DNA of 64,000 nucleotides from Accumulibacter sp. Lineage in GTDB: Bacteria > Pseudomonadota > Gammaproteobacteria > Burkholderiales > Rhodocyclaceae. Position 1 is the first letter of the stretch, and the number at the start of each line of letters is the position of its first letter. The stretch lies in NCBI RefSeq assembly GCF_029255285.1, contig NZ_JAPUVI010000105.1:150038-214037 (forward strand), written 5' to 3'. Both the position numbers and the translations under genes were made by a program. Below, piece by piece: positions 18,947-28,380 of this stretch. The notes under the pieces were generated by a model, which ran no database searches, was not told the DNA's origin, and saw nothing but the letters and a program-made list of their open reading frames with translations.

Positions 18947-19354
18947 CTATTTGTCCTTGGCTATTCCGGCTCGCGTATCCAGTTGCTTGCCGGTGTGCTC
19001 GAATTCCGGACGGATCTGGCTGACGGCGCGGTAAGCCGGCTGGATATGCGCTGCCGGCGTCGGCGGCACGTCGCGTAAAGGCACGGGAACGCCCAGCACC
19101 GGTTTGTCGGGTGCCGAGCGCGACCCGTAGTTGCGTTCGTAGCGCTCGAGAAAACGTCGCATCTGCTCGTAGTCCGGACATTTCAGCGGCGCCAGGCAAC
19201 GGCCGAAGGCGTCATATACGATCGCTGGTGGCAGCACGCCATAGGGCGCCAGCCAGGGTCCGGCAGCGATCCCGCCAGCCACCACAATGCTGCCCGCGGT
19301 GGCGTCGACGGCCATCGAGGCAAGAACGAACAACAGAAGAGGGGACGTGCGCAT
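18947..19354 (-). CDS. Hypothetical exported protein
   Basis: A 135-residue protein with a clear signal peptide (MRTSPLLLFVLASMAVDATA, then GS). The mature part has two Cys (near residues 50 and 57) and is rich in Pro and Arg. No family is recognised. The longer frame up to 19648 runs over noncoding DNA and the divergent gene. It stands alone between the nucleoside transporter and a divergent zinc-ribbon protein. Confidence 0.65.
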   Translation of the reverse strand: MRTSPLLLFVLASMAVDATAGSIVVAGGIAAGPWLAPYGVLPPAIVYDAFGRCLAPLKCPDYEQMRRFLERYERNYGSRSAPDKPVLGVPVPLRDVPPTPAAHIQPAYRAVSQIRPEFEHTGKQLDTRAGIAKDK

Positions 19355-19590
19355 GAGGAGCCCAGTGTAGCACCTCCAGGCGGCTCGACTCGGGGAGGCG
19401 ATCGGCAGGATCCGGCGCCGGCCGGCGCCAGATGATGCGCGACCGAGTGCCGATGGAGTTGTCGAGTTGTGACGAAGTGAGCGGATTTTTTCGCCTCGGA
19501 TCTGTAGAATCCATTCCATGCTGCGTCTTTGACAGTTGCCACGACGTGGGTCGCGAGGCCTGAAGAAATAACCGCAACGATTTCTTTGAC

Positions 19591-19974
19591 ATGAAATGCC
19601 CGAACTGCCTTTCCGAAGACACCCATCGCTCACGGCGGCGCGGTCCAAAGGAGGGAATGACCTTACGTCTGAAGCACCAGGCTCCTTATCGCTGCCGACA
19701 GTGCGGCGCGCGCTTCGTCGCCGCTGAGAACGAAGGAAGCACCGACGCTGTCCGCCGCCACCTCTCCTTTGCCGACTATCTGGGCCTCCGCGGTCCGACC
19801 CGTAAACTGCTTTCCGATCACGTGATCCTCGGCACGCTGATCTTTTTGTTGCTCGCCATCACGATCGCGCTATTGTTCGCCCTTGCCCTCGGGTGGATCG
19901 ATCCGTTGTCCCTGCTCTCCGAATCGACCTGGAAACCGACGGCTGGCGAACTGGAACGTATAGCTCGTCAGTAA
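19591..19974 (+). CDS. Small zinc-ribbon membrane protein
   Basis: A 127-residue protein. CPNC at residues 3-6 and CRQC near 35-38 form a zinc ribbon. One long hydrophobic helix (about residues 78-102) and a short polar C-terminal tail follow. The architecture recalls sensor-like or scaffolding membrane proteins, but no family is named with confidence. It diverges from the exported protein on its left. Confidence 0.7.
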   Translation: MKCPNCLSEDTHRSRRRGPKEGMTLRLKHQAPYRCRQCGARFVAAENEGSTDAVRRHLSFADYLGLRGPTRKLLSDHVILGTLIFLLLAITIALLFALALGWIDPLSLLSESTWKPTAGELERIARQ

Positions 19975-20045
19975 TGGCCGGCGGCCTGTGAGCGCAATTC
20001 GCTTCGGCGAGACCAGCGTTCGCACTGCTGCAGCGCACAAGAATG

Positions 20046-20074
20046 TTGGCTCAATATACCGAGATTGATGATAA
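20046..20074 (+). promoter_or_regulatory. Candidate promoter of the Ala/Pro lipoprotein
   Basis: TTGGCT (20046-20051), 17 bases, then TGATAA (20069-20074) in a locally AT-rich stretch, 87 bases upstream of the ATG. The match is moderate. Confidence 0.4.
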
Positions 20075-20161
20075 AATGATTAGTTGATCGACGTGCTAGC
20101 CGGTCAACCAATCAGCTTTTGGCTCGTTGTAATCTTTCCATTGTCGATAAGGAACCCCAAC

Positions 20162-20467
20162 ATGAAAAACTCCCTCCTCGTTGCTGCGCTGATCGCTCTT
20201 GCTGTTACCGCTTGTGGCAAGAAGGAAGAAGCCAAGCCGGCAGCAGCTCCGGCGGCGGCTCCTGCCGCAGCGGCTCCGGCAGCGGCCCCGGCGGCGGCTC
20301 CGGCAGCCGCCCCAGCAGCGGCCCCCGCGGCGGCTCCGGCAGCCGATGCCGCCAAGCCGGCCGATGCGGCCAAGCCGATGGATGCCGCCGCCGACAAGGC
20401 CAAGGAAGTTGCCGGCGCGGCCGCTCAAGGCGCTGCCGACGCGGCCAAGGACGCAATGAAGAAGTAG
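20162..20467 (+). CDS. Alanine/proline-repeat lipoprotein
   Basis: A 101-residue lipoprotein. The signal peptide ends in the lipobox VTAC, with Cys at residue 19, then GKKEE. Residues of about 26-62 are near-perfect AAAP repeats; the C-terminal part is Ala/Lys/Asp-rich and probably helical. Extended Ala-Pro segments often span the periplasm as rigid spacers. Similar low-complexity lipoproteins occur widely in betaproteobacteria, without known function. A strong terminator follows. Confidence 0.8.
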   Translation: MKNSLLVAALIALAVTACGKKEEAKPAAAPAAAPAAAAPAAAPAAAPAAAPAAAPAAAPAADAAKPADAAKPMDAAADKAKEVAGAAAQGAADAAKDAMKK

Positions 20468-20484
20468 TTTTTGCAGGAAGCCGC

Positions 20485-20512
20485 AAAAAGCCGGCGCAAG
20501 CCGGCTTTTTTT
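20485..20512. terminator. Bidirectional intrinsic terminator
   Basis: The stem AAAGCCGGC / GCCGGCTTT closes on a GCAA loop and is flanked by an A run on the left and a T run on the right. It can end the rightward lipoprotein transcript and the leftward MBL operon that converges on it. Confidence 0.9.
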
Positions 20513-20527
20513 ACCTGCCCGGCGGCC

Positions 20528-21298
20528 CTACATCATCTGCCGCCAGTCGAAACCACTCTCCTGGTCGGCCACGCCGATCCAGTGTTCGCTACAGCCAAGT
20601 GTCGAGGCGAGCGCCTTGGCCGCCAGTTCCGGCCGATTGTTCTCCCGGCTCAGATGGGCGGCAACCAGGTGCTGCAGGCGCCGGGTGTCCACCTGACCGA
20701 GCAGAGCGGCTGCCTGTCCATTCTCGAGATGACCGAAGCGTCCCCCGACCCGACGTTTGAGTGCTGCCGGATAACGCGATCCAGCGAGCAAGGCCCGATC
20801 GTGATTGCACTCGAGGACCAAGGCATCGCAAGCGCGCAGCACGTCTACGATGTGCGGCGTGATCGCGCCCGTGTCGGTGAGTACGCCAAGACGGTGCTGA
20901 CCGTCGCTAAAGGCGTACTGTATCGGCTCACGTGCGTCGTGTGGAACCGGAAACGGTCGTATTTCGAGTCCGCCGACGACAAATGGTGTGTCTCCGTCGA
21001 CCATCCGGCATTCGGGCAGCGACGCCTGACGGCGTGCCGCCACCGCATAGGTCCCGTGCGTCAGGTAAACCGTCAGTTGGTGCCGACGGGCAAAGCTGAA
21101 GACACCAGCGATATGATCGCTGTGTTCGTGCGTCACGAGAATCGCCGTCAGGTCGCCCGGCGAGGCCCCTAGCCGGGCCAGTCTGGCGCTCAGCGCCGTG
21201 TTGGAGAAACCGCAATCAACCAGCACCTTCGTCTGGCCAGTATCGACGATCAGTGAATTGCCCTGACTGCCGCTGCCCAGCGACGCGAAGCGCATCAT
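20528..21298 (-). CDS. MBL-fold metallo-hydrolase, YycJ/WalJ-like
   Basis: A 256-residue metallo-beta-lactamase fold protein. HEHSDH at residues 57-62 is the metal site, and further His and Asp ligands follow (VPHDA, LTDTG, LECNHD). The sequence order fits the YycJ group of predicted phosphodiesterases/nucleases. It is the last gene of dapA-bamC-MBL and overlaps the bamC stop by 4 bases. MMRF and the next ATG are both possible starts. Confidence 0.88.
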   Translation of the reverse strand: MMRFASLGSGSQGNSLIVDTGQTKVLVDCGFSNTALSARLARLGASPGDLTAILVTHEHSDHIAGVFSFARRHQLTVYLTHGTYAVAARRQASLPECRMVDGDTPFVVGGLEIRPFPVPHDAREPIQYAFSDGQHRLGVLTDTGAITPHIVDVLRACDALVLECNHDRALLAGSRYPAALKRRVGGRFGHLENGQAAALLGQVDTRRLQHLVAAHLSRENNRPELAAKALASTLGCSEHWIGVADQESGFDWRQMM

Positions 21299-22437
21299 TT
21301 CAGTTGGTCGTAGAGCAGATTGAGAATCCTCTTCGATGTCTCGGACTGGTCCACCCCGCCCTCGAGCGTCAGCACCTGGACTGTCGACTTGCCGCCGTCG
21401 TCCTTTACGAAGATGCGGTACTGGGTCTGCGGCTTGGCGCTCGAACTCGACTTGAAGATATTGAGCTTCGAGAAAAAGCCTTCTTCCTTCTTCTCATTGT
21501 CGATTTCAGGGTCGACATAGCGAACGAAGTAAAGCCCTCGCGAGCGATCCCGGTCTTCGACCGTGAAACCGACGCGGTCGAGCGCCAGCCCGACGCGACG
21601 CCACGCCCGGTCAAAGGACTCCTCGACCTCGAGGGTACCGCTGCCGTCGACGCCGCGCGTCAGCTTGGCACGTTCGAGCGGCTTCTCCTGTGCCTCCTTG
21701 AGGGCCGCCGTGGCGCGCTTCTCCTCGCTGCCGAGGCGTACCATCAAACGACGCAGCATCTCCGCTTCGAGTTCCGGGTCAGCCGGACGCGGCTGCCATT
21801 TGGTCTGCTCCTTGCCCTCGGAAACGAAGATCTCGTACATTCCGCGGTGACTGATGAAAATATCGGTGGTTCCAGGCGTCGCGCCGGGTTCCAGGCGCGT
21901 GCGGAACTTGTCCCGCTCGGCCGTCGAGTAAACTGAATCCAGAACCTTGCCAAGGATGTTGCGGATGAAGTCCTGCGGAATCCGGGCACGGTTCTCGGCC
22001 CAGTCGGTTTCCATCACTCCGGCGTCGGGCAACTCGAGCTTGATGACAAAACCGGTTTCCTGCCAGAAATCCTTCACCTGTCCCCAAAGTTTGTCCGGCG
22101 AGCCGGCAGCGATCAGCCAGCGCTGGCTTCCCGAGCGCTCGATACGGGCGGTATCGACCTCGGGCAACACCTCGCTCTTTTGCTGCGCCCTCGCTTGTGG
22201 CGACCGCTCGGCGCTGTAGGCCGAAAAAGTGGCGGCGCCTTTGCCACCCGAGTCAGGCACCGCATAACGGTCGTCCCGGGTTGGCGACGTGAGGTCAGGC
22301 GGCACTTCGAGCGTCGGCACTCGGTTGCTGGATGCCGTCTTGTACTCGATTCTCTTCGGTTCGAGCAAGGAGCCACTGCAGCCGACTAGTGCGAGCAGCA
22401 GGAAAACCGAGCCGCAGCGCGATAAGAGACGATTCAT
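21295..22437 (-). CDS. bamC: Outer membrane assembly lipoprotein BamC
   Basis: A 380-residue lipoprotein. The signal ends in LALVGC, with Cys at residue 20. An unstructured N-terminal segment of the kind that binds BamD follows, then two helix-grip domains (about residues 90-210 and 250-375). It belongs to the Bam complex that folds outer-membrane proteins. It lies 14 bases after dapA, the arrangement known from E. coli (dapA-bamC). The start at 22437 gives the proper signal peptide. Confidence 0.92.
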   Translation of the reverse strand: MNRLLSRCGSVFLLLALVGCSGSLLEPKRIEYKTASSNRVPTLEVPPDLTSPTRDDRYAVPDSGGKGAATFSAYSAERSPQARAQQKSEVLPEVDTARIERSGSQRWLIAAGSPDKLWGQVKDFWQETGFVIKLELPDAGVMETDWAENRARIPQDFIRNILGKVLDSVYSTAERDKFRTRLEPGATPGTTDIFISHRGMYEIFVSEGKEQTKWQPRPADPELEAEMLRRLMVRLGSEEKRATAALKEAQEKPLERAKLTRGVDGSGTLEVEESFDRAWRRVGLALDRVGFTVEDRDRSRGLYFVRYVDPEIDNEKKEEGFFSKLNIFKSSSSAKPQTQYRIFVKDDGGKSTVQVLTLEGGVDQSETSKRILNLLYDQLK

Positions 22438-22451
22438 CTGGCCACCTGGCG

Positions 22452-23336
22452 CTAGGCGAAAACGCCGGCCTGAGCCATGGCGGCACGAACCCGGTCGTGA
22501 AACTCCGGCGATAGTGGTGTCAGCGGCAGCCGCAGCCCGTCCTCGATGAGTCCAAGTTGCCGACACGCCCACTTGACGGGAATCGGGTTGGCCTCGCAGA
22601 ACAACTGCCGATGCAGACCGAGCAGGCGGGCGTTCAACTCGCGCGCCCGGGCCACCTCACCGGCCAGCGCTGCGGCGCACATCTCGTGCATCAGCCGCGG
22701 GGCGACGTTGGCCACCACCGAAATGTCTCCCTGCGCACCCATGAGAATCAGCGGACAGGCGCTGGCGTCATCGCCGCTATAGACGGCGAAGTCAGCCGGC
22801 GCACGCGCGATCAGCTCGACGCCGCGATCCATGTTACCGGTCGCATCCTTGATTCCCACGACGTTCGGTATGGCCGCCAGGCGAAGTGCGGTGTCATTGC
22901 TCAGATCGGCGACGGTACGACCCGGCACGTTGTAGAGGATGATCGGGATGTCGACGGCTTCGGCGATCGTCCGGAAATGACGATAGAGCCCTTCCTGCGT
23001 CGGCTTGTTGTAATACGGCACGACCGACAACGCCGCGCTGGCGCCTGCCTGTCGGGCAAACCGCGTCAGTTCCATGGCCTCGGCGGTCGAATTGCCGCCC
23101 GTGCCGGCAATCACCGGGAGGCGTCCGGCAGCTTGGTCGACGACGACGCGGATCAACTCGCAATGTTCCTCGACGCTGACCGTTGGCGATTCCCCAGTCG
23201 TCCCGACGATGACGATGGCGTCAGTGCCTTCTTGCACATGAAAATCGACCAGGCGGCGAAGGCTAGGCAGGTCGAGGCTCCCGTCCGCATGCATCGGGGT
23301 GACAATCGCTACGATCGATCCAGTAATCATGGTCAT
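22452..23336 (-). CDS. dapA: 4-hydroxy-tetrahydrodipicolinate synthase
   Basis: Condenses pyruvate with aspartate semialdehyde in the first committed step to diaminopimelate and lysine. The 294 residues match the family. GTTGES lies at 45-50, the catalytic Tyr in YNVPGR at 135 and the Schiff-base Lys in GIKDATGN at 163. First gene of dapA-bamC-MBL. A second ATG two codons in (MITGS) is an alternative start. Confidence 0.97.
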   Translation of the reverse strand: MTMITGSIVAIVTPMHADGSLDLPSLRRLVDFHVQEGTDAIVIVGTTGESPTVSVEEHCELIRVVVDQAAGRLPVIAGTGGNSTAEAMELTRFARQAGASAALSVVPYYNKPTQEGLYRHFRTIAEAVDIPIILYNVPGRTVADLSNDTALRLAAIPNVVGIKDATGNMDRGVELIARAPADFAVYSGDDASACPLILMGAQGDISVVANVAPRLMHEMCAAALAGEVARARELNARLLGLHRQLFCEANPIPVKWACRQLGLIEDGLRLPLTPLSPEFHDRVRAAMAQAGVFA

Positions 23337-23424
23337 GGACAGGCGCCGGAAAATTAACCGAAAGAGTCTCGCCGAGGCGACTCCGAGCGATGGATTCTAA
23401 CCGAAGGCCGCGAGCTTGGCCATG

Positions 23425-23460
23425 AAAAACGCCGCCCGGCGGCGAACGGTGGGCGGCGTC
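23425..23460 (-). terminator. Intrinsic terminator of HDAC-like gene
   Basis: On the minus strand the 9-base arm ACGCCGCCC pairs with GGGCGGCGT across a 13-base loop, and a T run follows. It lies 25 bases after the HDAC-like stop and before dapA. Confidence 0.8.
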
Positions 23461-23484
23461 AGGGCGTCCCGAGGATAGCCGGAC

Positions 23485-24411
23485 TCAGAAGTCGGCCAGC
23501 GCCCTGAGGTGGGCGGCGACGCTGCGCGCCAGTGCCGACAGGCAGTAGCCTCCCTCGAGCATCGACACGATCCGTCCCTGAGCACAGTCATCGGCAAGCC
23601 ACTTCAACTGCTCCGTCACCCACGAGTAGTCCTTCTCGAGCAGACGCAGGCCCCCCATCTCATCCTCGTAGTGGGCATCGAAACCCGCCGAAAAGAAGAT
23701 CATCTCCGGCCGGAATTCGCGCAGACGCGGCATCCAGAGGTCGCTGACGACACGCCGGAACTCATCACTGTCCGCGCCTCGGCAAAGAGGAACGTTGACC
23801 ATGTTGGCGGCCGGGTGCTCCGTGCCACTGTAGGGGTAAAAAGGATGCTGAAAGATGCTGACCATCAGCACGTGCTCGTTGCCCTTGAAGCAATCCTCGG
23901 TACCGTTGCCATGGTGCACGTCGAAATCGACCACCGCGACCCGCGTCAGCTTGTGTGCTTCCAGCGCATGTGCCGCGGCAACGGCAATGTTGTTGAAAAA
24001 ACAGAAGCCCATCGCCGTCGCGCGCTCAGCATGATGACCTGGTGGCCGGACGGCACAGAAGGCGTTGCGGACCTCGCCGCGCATCACCAGGTCCACCGCC
24101 ATCACCCCGGCACCGGCTGCGCGCAATGCCGCTTGCCAAGTATGTCGGTTCATCGCGGTGTCCGGGTCCAGGTGGACGATTCCCAACTCGGGCGAGGCAC
24201 GCTTCAGGCGCTCGAGATGTGCCGCGGAGTGCACGCGCCGCAGCTGCCGCAAGGTTGCCAGCGGAGCCTCGTGATATACGAAGTAGGAATCCAGTCCTTG
24301 GGCAATAAGATGGTCGCTGATCGCAGTCAGCCGATCCGGCGACTCCGGATGGTAGGAACCCATGTCGTGCAGTTGGCAGTCGCGGTGGGTAATGAATGCG
24401 GTGCTGGTCAC
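23485..24411 (-). CDS. Histone deacetylase-family amidohydrolase
   Basis: A 308-residue protein of the class II HDAC-like family, Zn-dependent enzymes that remove acetyl groups from lysine, polyamines or small amides. The RPPGHHA motif (His 126-127) and the metal site DFDVHHGNG (162-170) are intact, as is the later AGFDAHYED segment. It could act on acetyl-lysine proteins or acetylpolyamines; sequence does not decide. It is a single gene divergent from moxR. Confidence 0.9.
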   Translation of the reverse strand: MTSTAFITHRDCQLHDMGSYHPESPDRLTAISDHLIAQGLDSYFVYHEAPLATLRQLRRVHSAAHLERLKRASPELGIVHLDPDTAMNRHTWQAALRAAGAGVMAVDLVMRGEVRNAFCAVRPPGHHAERATAMGFCFFNNIAVAAAHALEAHKLTRVAVVDFDVHHGNGTEDCFKGNEHVLMVSIFQHPFYPYSGTEHPAANMVNVPLCRGADSDEFRRVVSDLWMPRLREFRPEMIFFSAGFDAHYEDEMGGLRLLEKDYSWVTEQLKWLADDCAQGRIVSMLEGGYCLSALARSVAAHLRALADF

Positions 24412-24521
24412 TGTTGCCTTTCTGCCGCACCTTCAAGCCGCCGTGGGCGTAGAAATCTGCGGGAAATCGAGTTATCGGCCGATGGTTTATTATCATCCCA
24501 ATTGCCCCACGACGACAAGCC

Positions 24522-25448
24522 ATGCTGCCTGCCAAGCGACAATCCGCGATCACCGAAGTCCTCGCCGCCGCCGATGCCGTGATTCTCGGGAAGAGCACGC
24601 AGACACGACTCGCTCTTTGCTGCCTGCTGGCCAGAGGCCACTTGCTGATCGAAGACCTGCCGGGCGTCGGTAAGACAACGCTGGCGCACACCCTGGCTCG
24701 CCTGCTTGGCTTTCAGTTTTCGCGCATCCAGTTCACCAGTGACATGTTGCCGGCCGACATTCTCGGCGTTTCGATTTTCGACCGCGAGCAGGCTACTTTC
24801 CGCTTCCTGCCCGGACCGGTGTTTTGCCAGATCCTGTTGGCCGACGAGATCAACCGTGCCACACCCAAGACCCAGAGTGCTTTGCTCGAAGCCATGGAGG
24901 AAGGGCAAGTGACCACAGAAGGTATAACGCGGCCCTTGCCAGAACCATTTTTTGTGATCGCGACCCAAAATCCATCGAGCCAGATCGGCACGTTTCCCCT
25001 GCCGGAATCGCAACTCGACCGCTTTCTGCTGCGTATCGAACTCGGTTACCCCGACCACGACGCCGAGCGCTTGCTGCTCGAGGGCGGGGGCCGCCGCGAG
25101 CACTTGTCGGCGCTGGCCGCACGCCTGGCGCCGGGGGAGTTCGCCCCGCTGCAGCAGCAAGCGGCCAGCGTGTACACTTCTCCGGCCTTGCTCGATTACT
25201 TGCAACTCCTGGTCGCCGCGACGCGTAACGAACCGCGCTTTGTCCATGGACTCAGTCCACGCGCTGCGCTGTCGCTGCTTGCCGCGGCGCGTGCCTGGGC
25301 CTTCACCGGTGGCCGCGACATGGTCCTGCCGGAAGACGTGCAGGCCATCTTGCCGGCGGTTGCCCGTCACCGCCTGCGGCTGGTGAACGGCAGTCATGCC
25401 GACGCCGAGGACATCGCTGCGCTGGTGCGCTCGGTGCCACTACTTTGA
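24522..25448 (+). CDS. MoxR-family AAA+ ATPase
   Basis: A 308-residue AAA+ protein with Walker A GVGKTT near residues 48-53, Walker B LLADEINR near 106-113, and the C-terminal lid. MoxR ATPases act as chaperones for metal or membrane-complex maturation, usually with DUF58 proteins. It heads a four-gene operon: its TGA overlaps the DUF58 ATG. A TATTAT at 24488-24493 may be its -10 box, without a clear -35. Confidence 0.92.
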   Translation: MLPAKRQSAITEVLAAADAVILGKSTQTRLALCCLLARGHLLIEDLPGVGKTTLAHTLARLLGFQFSRIQFTSDMLPADILGVSIFDREQATFRFLPGPVFCQILLADEINRATPKTQSALLEAMEEGQVTTEGITRPLPEPFFVIATQNPSSQIGTFPLPESQLDRFLLRIELGYPDHDAERLLLEGGGRREHLSALAARLAPGEFAPLQQQAASVYTSPALLDYLQLLVAATRNEPRFVHGLSPRAALSLLAAARAWAFTGGRDMVLPEDVQAILPAVARHRLRLVNGSHADAEDIAALVRSVPLL

Positions 25449-26410
25449 TGCGCCGCCTGGCATCGCTGCCGCGTTGCTTGTTCCGCCTTCGCCGCGACGA
25501 ACAGTTGCCGATTGTCCTGACGCAACGTCGGATTTTCATCCTACCGACACGCGGCGGCGTCCTTTTTACCGTCGTTCTCGCGGTCATGCTGATCGGCGCC
25601 ATCAACTACAACCTGAGCCTCGGGCACGCACTGGTTTTCCTGCTCGCCGGGCTTGGCATCGTCGCCATGATCCACACCTTCCGCAATCTATACGGCCTGC
25701 GTTTGACGCCTGGGCGGGCCGAAGCCGTATTTGCCGGCGAACTGGTGCGCTTTCCGATGCAGGTCGACAATCCCCACCAGCCACCGCGGCGCGCGCTCGA
25801 GTTCTCTTTCGCTGCCCAGCCAGTGGTCACCGTGAACGTTCCGGCGGCCGGTCACGCAACGCTGGCCATTCCGTTTCTGGCGCGGCGACGTGGCCGCCTT
25901 GACCCGGGTCGACTGACGCTGTCGACACGCTATCCACTCGGGTTGTTTCGCGCCTGGAGTTATCCCCACCCGATGCTGTCGTGCGTGGTCTATCCCAGGC
26001 CGATCCGCACGCCGCTACCGGCATCGTCGTTGACCAGCGATGCCGGCCGCCACCAGGGCGAGGGAGGGCAAGAGGATTTCGCGGGCTTGCGGCCGCGCCA
26101 GATCAGCGACCCGACCCGGCATATCGCCTGGAAGGCGGTCGCCCGGCGAAGCGACGAGCAGCCGCTGCTGGTGAAGCACTTTGCCGGAGGGTCGGCAGAG
26201 GAATTGTGGCTCGACTGGTCTTTGACCTCCGGTGAAGGCGATCCCGAAGTGCGCCTGTCGATTCTCGCCGGGTGGATCATGGGGGCCGAAGAGCAGGAGC
26301 TGCGCTACGGCCTGCGCCTGCCGGAACATACGGTTCTACCCGCCCAGGGCCCGGCGCACCGGGCCGACTGCCTGCAGGTGTTGGCCTTGCACGGTCAGCC
26401 GGACAGATGA
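25448..26410 (+). CDS. DUF58 domain membrane protein
   Basis: A 320-residue protein with two N-terminal hydrophobic helices (about residues 33-75) and a DUF58 domain (about 190-280). The DUF58 core here contains the GQEDFAGLRPRQISDPTRHI segment typical of the family. Proteins of this kind pair with MoxR. The ATG overlaps the moxR stop, and its own stop overlaps the next ATG. The role is probably as a partner or substrate adaptor of MoxR; this is known only by association. Confidence 0.88.
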   Translation: MRRLASLPRCLFRLRRDEQLPIVLTQRRIFILPTRGGVLFTVVLAVMLIGAINYNLSLGHALVFLLAGLGIVAMIHTFRNLYGLRLTPGRAEAVFAGELVRFPMQVDNPHQPPRRALEFSFAAQPVVTVNVPAAGHATLAIPFLARRRGRLDPGRLTLSTRYPLGLFRAWSYPHPMLSCVVYPRPIRTPLPASSLTSDAGRHQGEGGQEDFAGLRPRQISDPTRHIAWKAVARRSDEQPLLVKHFAGGSAEELWLDWSLTSGEGDPEVRLSILAGWIMGAEEQELRYGLRLPEHTVLPAQGPAHRADCLQVLALHGQPDR

Positions 26411-28380
26411 GCCGGGCAACGGCGGTAGCTCTGGCGCCGGACGTGGTGCCGTGGCTGCTGGCAGTCGCCTTGGTCACCGCGGCGCCACACGCGGAGCACC
26501 TGCCACTCTGGTTGTCGCTGGTGGTTGTCGCCGCGCTGCTCTGGCGAACCTGGTTGTGGTACCGGCGACGTCGCCTGCCACCGTCCTGGGTGTTGGCCAT
26601 ACTGGTCGCCGGCAGTGCCGCAGGCATCGGCTGGCAGTTCCACACCTTGCTGGGCAAGGACGCCGGGGTGGCCCTGCTGGTGGTCTTCATGGCCCTCAAG
26701 CCGCTTGAGATCACGACCCGGCGCGATGCCATGGTGGCCATCATGCTTGGCTACTTCCTCCTGCTCACCCATTACCTCTATTCGCAGAGCATCCCTACCG
26801 GCATCTGGCTACTGGCCGCCATCACCGTGCTGACGGCCGCGTTGATCCGCCTGCACGGCGGACCTCAGCCGATCCCCGTGCTCGCTCGTCAGGCCGCTGT
26901 TCTGCTCGCCCAGGCCCTGCCCTTCATGCTGATACTCTACGTTCTCTTCCCGCGTGTTTCCGGTCCGCTCTGGGGTTTGCCGCAGGACGCCCATTCCGGA
27001 CTCAGCGGTTTGCCCGAGCAGATGTCGCCAGGATCGATCAGCCATCTCAGCCGCTCGGGAGCGATCGCTTTTCGCAGCCTCTTTGTCGGCGAGTTGCCGG
27101 AGAAATCGGAACTCTACTGGCGCGGCCCGGTGTTCGATGACTACGACGGACTGACCTGGCGCCCGCGTAGCGCCGCCACCCGCCAGCCGAAGCCGGCGCT
27201 GGCGCCGGTCATCGTCGCCGAAGGCCGCCGCTATGCCTATACGACCATCCTCGAGGCGCACAACCAGCGCTGGTTACTGGCGCTCGATCTACCAACCAGT
27301 CTTCCCCCCGACAGTGCGCTGGCACCTAGTCTCGAACTCCTGGCACGCGAACCGTTGCGCGTCAGAGCACGGTTCTCCCTGGTCTCGGTTCTGGACTATC
27401 GCGCCAACGTCGTCGAAACATCGGCGACGCTGCAACAGGCGCTCGTTTTGCCGGAGGGGCTCAACCCGAGAAGCCGCGCCTTGGCTGGCGAGTGGCAATC
27501 GCGAAACGCCGAGCAAATCGCCGAAACCGCGCTCGCCATGTTCCGCGACCAGCACTTCTACTACACGCTGCAGCCTCCGCTGCTCGGCTCCGACGCCATG
27601 GACGACTTCTTGTTCACGACGCGCCGCGGTTTCTGCGAGCACTACGCCTCGGCCTTCGTCTTTCTGATGCGCGCGGCCGGCGTTCCGGCGCGCGTCGTCG
27701 CCGGTTACCAGGGTGGCGAGCTCAATCCGGTCGACGGCTACCTCACCGTTCGTCAATCCGACGCGCATGCCTGGGGCGAAATCTGGCTCGCCGGACGAGG
27801 CTGGGTGCGTGTCGATCCGACCGCCGCGGTTGCCCCGTCGCGCATCGAACAGGGTATCGCCGCCGCGCTGAACGAGGGCGAACCGCTGCCCGTCGTCGTT
27901 CGTCTGGACACGGCCTGGCTCCGGCAACTGCGCAACCGCTGGGAAGCCGCCAACAACACCTGGAATCAATGGGTACTCGGTTACAATCCGCAGCGCCAGC
28001 GCGAACTGCTGACCCGGCTTGGCCTGCCCGACCCCGATTGGCAGCGCATGACGGCCGCGCTGACGGCCCTTAGCGTGGCCGCCCTTCTGCTCGTCGTGCT
28101 GTGGAGTCTGCCGACGCGCCCGGCCATCGATCCGGCGCAACGCGCCTGGCGAAGGTACTGCGCCGAGCTGGCGCGAAGAGGCGTGACGCGTGCCGCCTGG
28201 GAGGGGCCGCTCGCTTTCGCGCAGCGGGTGGCGAGCGAAAGGCCCGATCTCGCCGCAGCGACCAGCGAAGCCGCCGCTTGCTACGCGGCGCTACGCTACG
28301 GTCGCGCAGGCGGCGAACAGCTGCGCCGGTTGCAACGTTGCCGATACGGACTGCCACCACGAAGGAGAAGGAAAGCTTGA
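26407..28380 (+). CDS. TgpA-like transglutaminase-domain membrane protein (DUF3488)
   Basis: A 657-residue protein. About six N-terminal membrane helices (DUF3488) lead to a periplasmic transglutaminase-like domain, and one more helix lies near residues 550-572. The catalytic triad is visible: Cys410 in RRGFCEHY, His454 in SDAHAWGE and Asp470 in RVDPTAA. TgpA of Pseudomonas is a related essential protein. Overlaps of 4 bases on both sides tie it to DUF58 and mltB. Confidence 0.92.
   Translation: MSRATAVALAPDVVPWLLAVALVTAAPHAEHLPLWLSLVVVAALLWRTWLWYRRRRLPPSWVLAILVAGSAAGIGWQFHTLLGKDAGVALLVVFMALKPLEITTRRDAMVAIMLGYFLLLTHYLYSQSIPTGIWLLAAITVLTAALIRLHGGPQPIPVLARQAAVLLAQALPFMLILYVLFPRVSGPLWGLPQDAHSGLSGLPEQMSPGSISHLSRSGAIAFRSLFVGELPEKSELYWRGPVFDDYDGLTWRPRSAATRQPKPALAPVIVAEGRRYAYTTILEAHNQRWLLALDLPTSLPPDSALAPSLELLAREPLRVRARFSLVSVLDYRANVVETSATLQQALVLPEGLNPRSRALAGEWQSRNAEQIAETALAMFRDQHFYYTLQPPLLGSDAMDDFLFTTRRGFCEHYASAFVFLMRAAGVPARVVAGYQGGELNPVDGYLTVRQSDAHAWGEIWLAGRGWVRVDPTAAVAPSRIEQGIAAALNEGEPLPVVVRLDTAWLRQLRNRWEAANNTWNQWVLGYNPQRQRELLTRLGLPDPDWQRMTAALTALSVAALLLVVLWSLPTRPAIDPAQRAWRRYCAELARRGVTRAAWEGPLAFAQRVASERPDLAAATSEAAACYAALRYGRAGGEQLRRLQRCRYGLPPRRRRKA

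Noticed and set aside
20230-20400. Short repeats that recall a CRISPR or satellite array
   Set aside because: They are codon-level repeats encoding AAAP units of the lipoprotein, without spacers.
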